DNA from: Siphonodentalium dalli | Lineage: Eukaryota; Mollusca; Scaphopoda; Gadilida; Siphonodentaliidae | Assembly: GCA_032622095.1 (NCBI GenBank) | Contig: CP136068.1 | Location: 112,667,546 to 112,731,545, forward strand | Direction: 5' to 3' | Length of the DNA stretch: 64,000 nucleotides | Shown here: piece by piece, positions 58,999 to 64,000 of the stretch | Layout of the letters: the number at the start of each line of letters is the position of its first letter | Position numbering within the stretch: the first letter of the stretch is position 1 | Position numbers and translations under genes: made by a program | Notes under the pieces: generated by a model | The model's input: only the letters and a program-made list of their open reading frames with translations | What the model was told of the DNA's origin: nothing | Database searches by the model: none

Positions 58999-60277
58999 TC
59001 TATACTATATATTTTGAGACTTCGTATATATGTGTGTGTGTACTTCATAGAATCCAAAACGCGTGTACAGATTGAGCTCAAACTTCCTATGTAAGTGTCA
59101 AATCCCACCGACACGACCGTGGTTGCGGTTTAGAGAAGCTCAGAGCACCCGTTCTCCAATCTCAAATCACCGCAAAGGCACGGCGGGGGTTAATCAAGTG
59201 ATTATTTAATGAGCGTTTGTTTTTGACGCATCTCTATAAAGAGCGTCTGTTTCACATTCAACGTTATTCGCATCTGCAGAGTTATACGGGAACGCAAACG
59301 TTATCGCTCGAAATTTATTCCCTGCGAGCACGGATGGCCCGCTTTGATTTTACAGTATATACCTTTGGTATATACCGAAATCATCCCAGATAATCACGAA
59401 TATAGCATCAGATTTCTCCCCAGATATACCGTTATAAAGCTACTTGAATCTGCCAATCTACGGGAAATTCCAGGGAATGCCGATTGAGCTCAAACTTGCT
59501 ACCTACGGGAAGTGTCATATATATGAGTGTGTCCTTTATAGACTCTAACCGATTGAGCTCAAACTTGCTAAATAAGAAAATAGCCCCCAAACCGTAAATA
59601 TCAACAACAACGATATTGCTACCTACGGGGAGCAACGTTATTAGCATCTGCAGAATTATGCAGAGAGAAAGTGCTTTCCTATTTTTAGAACGCAACACAT
59701 GTTTACGTCGCGTTGGTGATTGAGGTTCATAACGGGGTTAATTGACTGTCCGCTCTTTGCGACGATGAGGTTCACGGCGGGGACTATTGACCAACACTCA
59801 CAATTTCGTCTTTTGCATCAGATACCAACACCTCGACCGATCGGGACGAAACTTGGTACGTGAGTGTAGTTTGACCAGTTGGTCGTCGCTGTCGTATTGC
59901 CGAGCCCGTGCGACGCCCGTGCAGCGCATGCGCAGACGAGATATCGGAAACGGGTGGAGCTATCGACTTGAAATTTGCTATGTGAATGTATCTTGCGCCG
60001 GGTACAAATTTTATCGGGTCGCCGAGCCCGTGCGACGCCCGTGCATCGCATGCGCAGACGAGATCTCGGAAACGGGTGGAGCTATCGACTTGAAATTTGG
60101 CATGTGAATGTATCTTGCGTCGGCTACAAATTTTCATGCGCAGACCAGGTCTCGGAAACTGGTGGAGCTACCGGGTACAAATTTTTCTTATTGAAACGCG
60201 TGGAGCTAAAAATTTAAAATATATATATATAAATGTCATGTTTCGGACAAGCCGCCGGTGGCGGGCTAACCTGCTAG
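58999..60277 (+). mobile_element. Helitron-like unit 9
   Basis: Directly abuts unit 8 and ends GCCGCCGGTGGCGGGCTAAC-CTGCTAG. Shares its start and the CCCTGCGAGCACGGATGG...GAATCTGCCAATCTAC stretch with unit 1, then continues as units 2/3 do after their first 180 bp (GGGAAATTCCAGGGAATGCC). It looks like a recombinant or the ancestral arrangement. Contains the ~120-bp repeat at 59935-60170. Confidence 0.85.
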
Positions 60278-60888
60278 TCTCCTATATATTTTGATACTTC
60301 CGTATATAAATATATATATGTGTGTATATACTTTATAGAATCGAAAACGGCCGCGCCGATCGAGACCAAACTTCCCATCTAAGGGTAAAAAATCACGGGA
60401 ATTGTCGTTGCGGCGTTTCGGAGAAGCTCAGAGCACCAGTTCTCCAATCTCAGTCACAACAAAATTCGTACTTAGGGCTTCCTAAGAACGGGGGACATTT
60501 TCATCGGGTCAGTTTTTCCGCCCGAGTTGATCTTCACCTTGAAACAGGTACCCACAAATGATACATATGTGAGTGTCCTTTATAGACTCGAACCGATTGA
60601 GTTCAAACTTGCTACCTATGGGAAATGTCATGGACGGGTTAAATTGTGACCCCGACCTGACCTTGACCTTGAATATGATCAATTCAAGGTCAAATCGGGT
60701 CAAATCGAAAAACAAAAAATTAATGAAAAACAAAAAATTAATGATCAATTCAAGGTCAAATCGGGTCAAATTGAAAAACAAAAAATTAAATTAAAAAATT
60801 AAAAATTCTCATAAATTAATTAACAAAATTAATTAAAAAAATTAAAATGTTTCCGACGATTGCCGCCAGTGGCGGGCTAACATGCTAG
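60278..60888 (+). mobile_element. Helitron-like unit 10
   Basis: 611 bp, starting TCTCCTATATATTTTGATAC directly after CTAG and ending GCCGCCAGTGGCGGGCTAAC-ATGCTAG. Rich in TGACCTTGA/TCAAGGTCA (60658, 60664, 60684, 60750). Confidence 0.85.
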
Positions 60889-61902
60889 TCTACTATATAT
60901 TTTGAGAACTCCGTATATATGTATATATATGTGTCCTTTGTAGACTCGAAAACGGCTCCACCGATTGAGCCCAACTTCCTATCTAAGAGTAAAAAGCCAC
61001 GGAATGGTTATCGGACCTTTCGCGAGCCCGTGCGACAACTCCTTCACCCTTCAACTGCCACCGCAATGGGGATTGATGGGTTAATCTCGTGATACTTAAT
61101 GAGCGTTTGTACACGACGCGTCGCTATTAAAGAGCGTTTGTTTACAATATCAACGCAACGTTATCGCTCGAAATTTAGCATCGAACACATTTAATTTCTT
61201 CCATCTAAAACATAATTACGTGTTGGACTCTGTCATTTTAAGAATATATAAGTATTACTGTACACACACACCAAGTCTGAGCTTAAAATTTAGAAAAATA
61301 AGAGTTTTATCGACATTAATCGATTTGAATGGGAAATCCTATGTTAAAATTTAGCATCGAAAAAAATAAATTTCTTCCATCTAAAACATAATTCTGTATT
61401 GGACTCTGTCATTTTAAGAATATACAAGTATTACACACAGACACACGAAGTCTCAGCTTAAAATTTTGAAAAATAAGAGTTTTATCGACATAAATCGATT
61501 TGAATGGGAAATCCTATGTTAATAAATTTTAGGGCCCTGTGAATGTTTGCACCAGGTTCCATATTTCACAACTTCTACCTGATATCTTTTGCTTTTGGAA
61601 ACTGGTGATATCTAATTTCGTACTTAGGGCTTCTAAGGGACGGGGGAGATTTTCGTCGGGTCAGTTTGTCCACCTGAGGTGACATTGACCTTGAAACTGG
61701 TACCTACAAATGACCTTGGGCGATATCTCGGTCGTCAGCGGTGACATCAACGTGAAGTTTGTTGTGTATGGTCAACTTGGGACGGGCAATATTTTTGTCG
61801 GGTTATATGATATGCCTGTACGGGGTTACCTTGAACAACTAAAAATAATGGATCGACCAAAGCCATGGGACCAATGCCGCCAGTGGCGGGCTAGTCTGAT
61901 AG
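60889..61902 (+). mobile_element. Helitron-like unit 11 (last; altered 3' terminus)
   Basis: Directly abuts unit 10. Ends GCCGCCAGTGGCGGGCTAGT-CTGATAG, so the final CTAG has become ATAG. Contains a 175-bp tandem duplication (61171-61522) and a TAATGAGCG/TAAAGAGCG pair (61096/61126). Confidence 0.8.
61171..61522 (+). repeat. ~175-bp direct tandem duplication
   Basis: TTTAGCATCGAACACATTTA...AATGGGAAATCCTATGTTA occurs twice head to tail (61171-61343 and 61344-61522) with few differences. Confidence 0.9.
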
Positions 61903-62777
61903 TTTTATATATATGAGAATGTTCATGTACTGTCCGAATTTAAATACGAGCAATGTACCCCATTTTCAGCCGTCGGGGCGATACCCTCGGGTGCGGGGTG
62001 AGGGTGTGTGTTTCTATTGGATATTTGGGGCGGGCCACCCACACATGCCGTCAAATTATTCCTGATATGGTAGAAATAAAGAGCGTTTCTTTCACTTATG
62101 TGCGAAAAATTGAAAAAAAACTGGAACATGGCTGTGACCATGACAATTAAGTATTTGTTCAGAGCTTTTGAAGCCGGTATATTAATATTTCGTGTATTTG
62201 TCAACCTATCACATACCTCCTTTCAAATTACGTAGACAGAATTTGGTAGCTAGAACAAGCCATGTCCGTGTAATATCAACAACATGAATTGCGAAGCCAC
62301 ATTGAGTGTATTCTTCCATGGTTATATTTCTCTAATCGTTTTCTGAGAATATAACATTCTCCAATGGAATAGTCAAGCTTTACTTCTAATTGTGAAAGTA
62401 ATGGTAATTTTAATGCAGAAAAAAAGTAATTGAAATGCATTACTTTGCAAAGTAATGGACTCATCCTTGAACCCGTGTACCGAAACGCTCAGTTGCGAAA
62501 CACCCAGGTGCCGAGACGTCCAGCATTCATCGATCGGAGAATTCTAGGGGCTCATCGAGTATTCAATGGGCACGAATCGGTGGGCGGCATTCTAGGATTC
62601 GAGGATTCGAGCATTGTTTGCGCTTTTGTTTTCGTAATTAAAATGTGGTAACTGCTACAGTTAGCGTTTCAAATGATAGAACACATTGTGTTGCTTGTCG
62701 AGGGTGGTGCCGGGTTGGGCCCGATATGGTATAAAAGATCGAGAGATTTTCTCCTTCACCACAGAGACGTGGCGACA
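61903..62777. other. No recognisable feature
   Basis: Contains one TAAAGAGCG word at 62086. No gene or repeat edge seen. Confidence 0.45.
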
Positions 62778-63563
62778 TGTGGGGGGGTGGGGGGGGTTGG
62801 TGAGGGCTGAGACTTTGGTCAAAATATTCAACAGTTGGAAATGTCATACCTGCCAAAAAATTTGTTGGAAATTTCACACCAACAATAGGTTGAAAATGTT
62901 CTTGTAGTTTGATTTTTAAACAATTTATTGGGGGAATTAATTGTTTTTGGACCAATATTTGCATATTTTCCTATTTTTTTTCAAAATTTTGGACTGAAAT
63001 AGTCATCAGTTGGAAATTTTCCAACCTCGGGGGGAGGGGGTGGGGGTGAAAGGTTGGAAATTGTCTACACTTGGATGGATTGTATCCTGGTCCCTCCCCC
63101 GTGGCCAGTCCAAAAATGATAGTTAATTTAAAAAAAACAACATATTGTCATACATTTGGAAAACATTGTCAATGGAATTGTCATCAGTTGGACATTTTCC
63201 AACCTAAGTGGGGTTGTCAGGTTTGAAATGTCCAACTCTAGGAAGGCTTGAGGCTAGTCTAGATGCTAGGATTTTGCGATTTTCTTGTTCAGATTTCAAA
63301 ATTTCGCACACCGGCCAGAACCATGGTCGGCCCGGTGTGTCATTGTCCCTCTCCTGTGCATGGCCAATACAAAATTGCTAATTTTGGTTAAACTTGTGGA
63401 CTAAAATGGTCATCAGAAATTTCCAACCTGAGGGGGGAGTATGAGGTTTGAAATTTCCAACACCAGGAAAGCTTCAGTTGAGGCCAGTCCATGCCGATGC
63501 TAGGATTTGCGATTTTCTTGTATAATTTTCAAAATTGTCTCACACCGGGCTGAACAACCATGG
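62778..63563 (+). repeat. ~790-bp duplication, copy outside the concatemer
   Basis: Partner of 57314-58107. Here the repeat continues past the shared end: the CACACCGGGC...GCCCGGTGTG palindrome is completed (63541-63576) and a third, decayed ~215-bp unit follows (to about 63700). This locus is the fuller version, so it is more likely the source. Confidence 0.85.
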
Positions 63564-63700
63564 TCAGCCCGGTGTGTCCTGCTTTCTTGCCCGTATGTGT
63601 GCATTTATCTGCAGTTAGACCACTAGACGTTAGGATTTTTGCATTTTTTCAGGTTAAAATATCTGAATGGTCTCATACCGGGAATACAGAACCATGGTTT

Positions 63701-64000
63701 ATGAATATATAGCATATTAGGCTTGAGCACATTTGCAGGGGGTGGTGCAAATGGAATTATGCAAAACATGTGATTTTGTCTGATTCTGATTAAAAAGGGG
63801 TGCAATTCGAATTTCGCAAGGTGGACACCCCCCCCACAACGGAGACCCTCTAGCCACGTCCCTGTTCACCCCAGATTGTGTTGCTTGTCCACTGGGTGGC
63901 TCCTTTTTACATCATATATGTTTTAGTATTGCATACTATTTTCGTGGTTTTCCCCGTCGTAGCCTACATCACATTTACACTTGAACAAATTAACGCCGTC
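63701..64000. other. No recognisable feature
   Basis: Tail of the window with a short C run near 63828. No coding signal. Confidence 0.45.

Noticed and set aside
55000-60137. 100-120-aa ORFs in Helitron units 5 and 9 as a conserved protein pair
   Set aside because: They come from the shared ~120-bp tandem repeat and are open in several frames on both strands.
61953-62204. Overlapping 65- and 93-aa ORFs near 62 kb
   Set aside because: Short, opposite strands, no domain, and no splice or repeat support.

Overview
This is eukaryotic, repeat-dominated DNA from an animal, most likely a marine invertebrate. A mollusc or another lophotrochozoan fits the mix of 2A-bearing L2/CR1-like retrotransposons, tandem Helitrons and PvuI/PstI/EcoRI-rich satellite, but I cannot name the species. 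There are no operons, ribosome-binding sites, rRNA or tRNA genes or CRISPR arrays. No complete host gene is visible. The only plausible piece of host coding sequence is one short, well-bounded, cysteine-containing exon on the minus strand at 28851-28979. Almost everything else I recognise is mobile or tandemly repeated DNA.

Layout, left half. 1-1576: internally deleted non-LTR retrotransposon whose first 400 bp recur inverted at 34.4-34.8 kb. 2621-4292: a 353-bp satellite in minus orientation. 5.2-9.8 kb: fold-back and TIR elements, including a family carrying TGACGTCA. 12140-17177 and 22685-23935: the same satellite in plus orientation, split by a nearly intact 5.5-kb non-LTR element (17178-22684) with an imperfect 8-bp target duplication and a 1122-aa endonuclease/reverse-transcriptase ORF. 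Both outer edges of the satellite end in the same 10-bp GC-rich minisatellite and the same short boundary sequence, in mirror orientation.

Middle. 24.2-30.0 kb: three copies of a MITE built from two 67-bp palindromes, other TIR elements, and the candidate exon. 30.7-34.8 kb: a decayed non-LTR retrotransposon on the minus strand (ORF1, endonuclease, RT remnants and a C-terminal Cys/His motif), with its RT core deleted. 35.8-36.6 kb: further MITEs.

Right half. 38869-61902 is a head-to-tail concatemer of eleven non-autonomous Helitron-like units. Each starts TC(T)ACTATATATTTTGAGA and, where the end is present, finishes with a CGCC-AGT-GGCG-type hairpin followed by CTAG. Most junctions read CTAG|TC with no spacer. 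Unit 3 was interrupted by a 9.2-kb nest: a 5'-truncated 2A-like-motif retrotransposon, itself broken by a 2.77-kb TIR DNA transposon flanked by GAAG. Unit 5 carries a different Helitron inserted precisely between A and T. Unit 7 shares a ~790-bp segment, about 99% identical, with 62778-63563.

Taken together the window is a layered record of transposition. The most interesting items are the Helitron concatemer, the two retrotransposons whose ORF2 begins with a hydrophobic segment plus a 2A-like motif, the satellite that behaves like a bounded mobile unit, and short candidate regulatory words carried by the repeats: paired TAAAGAGCG, clustered TGACCTTGA and TGACGTCA.
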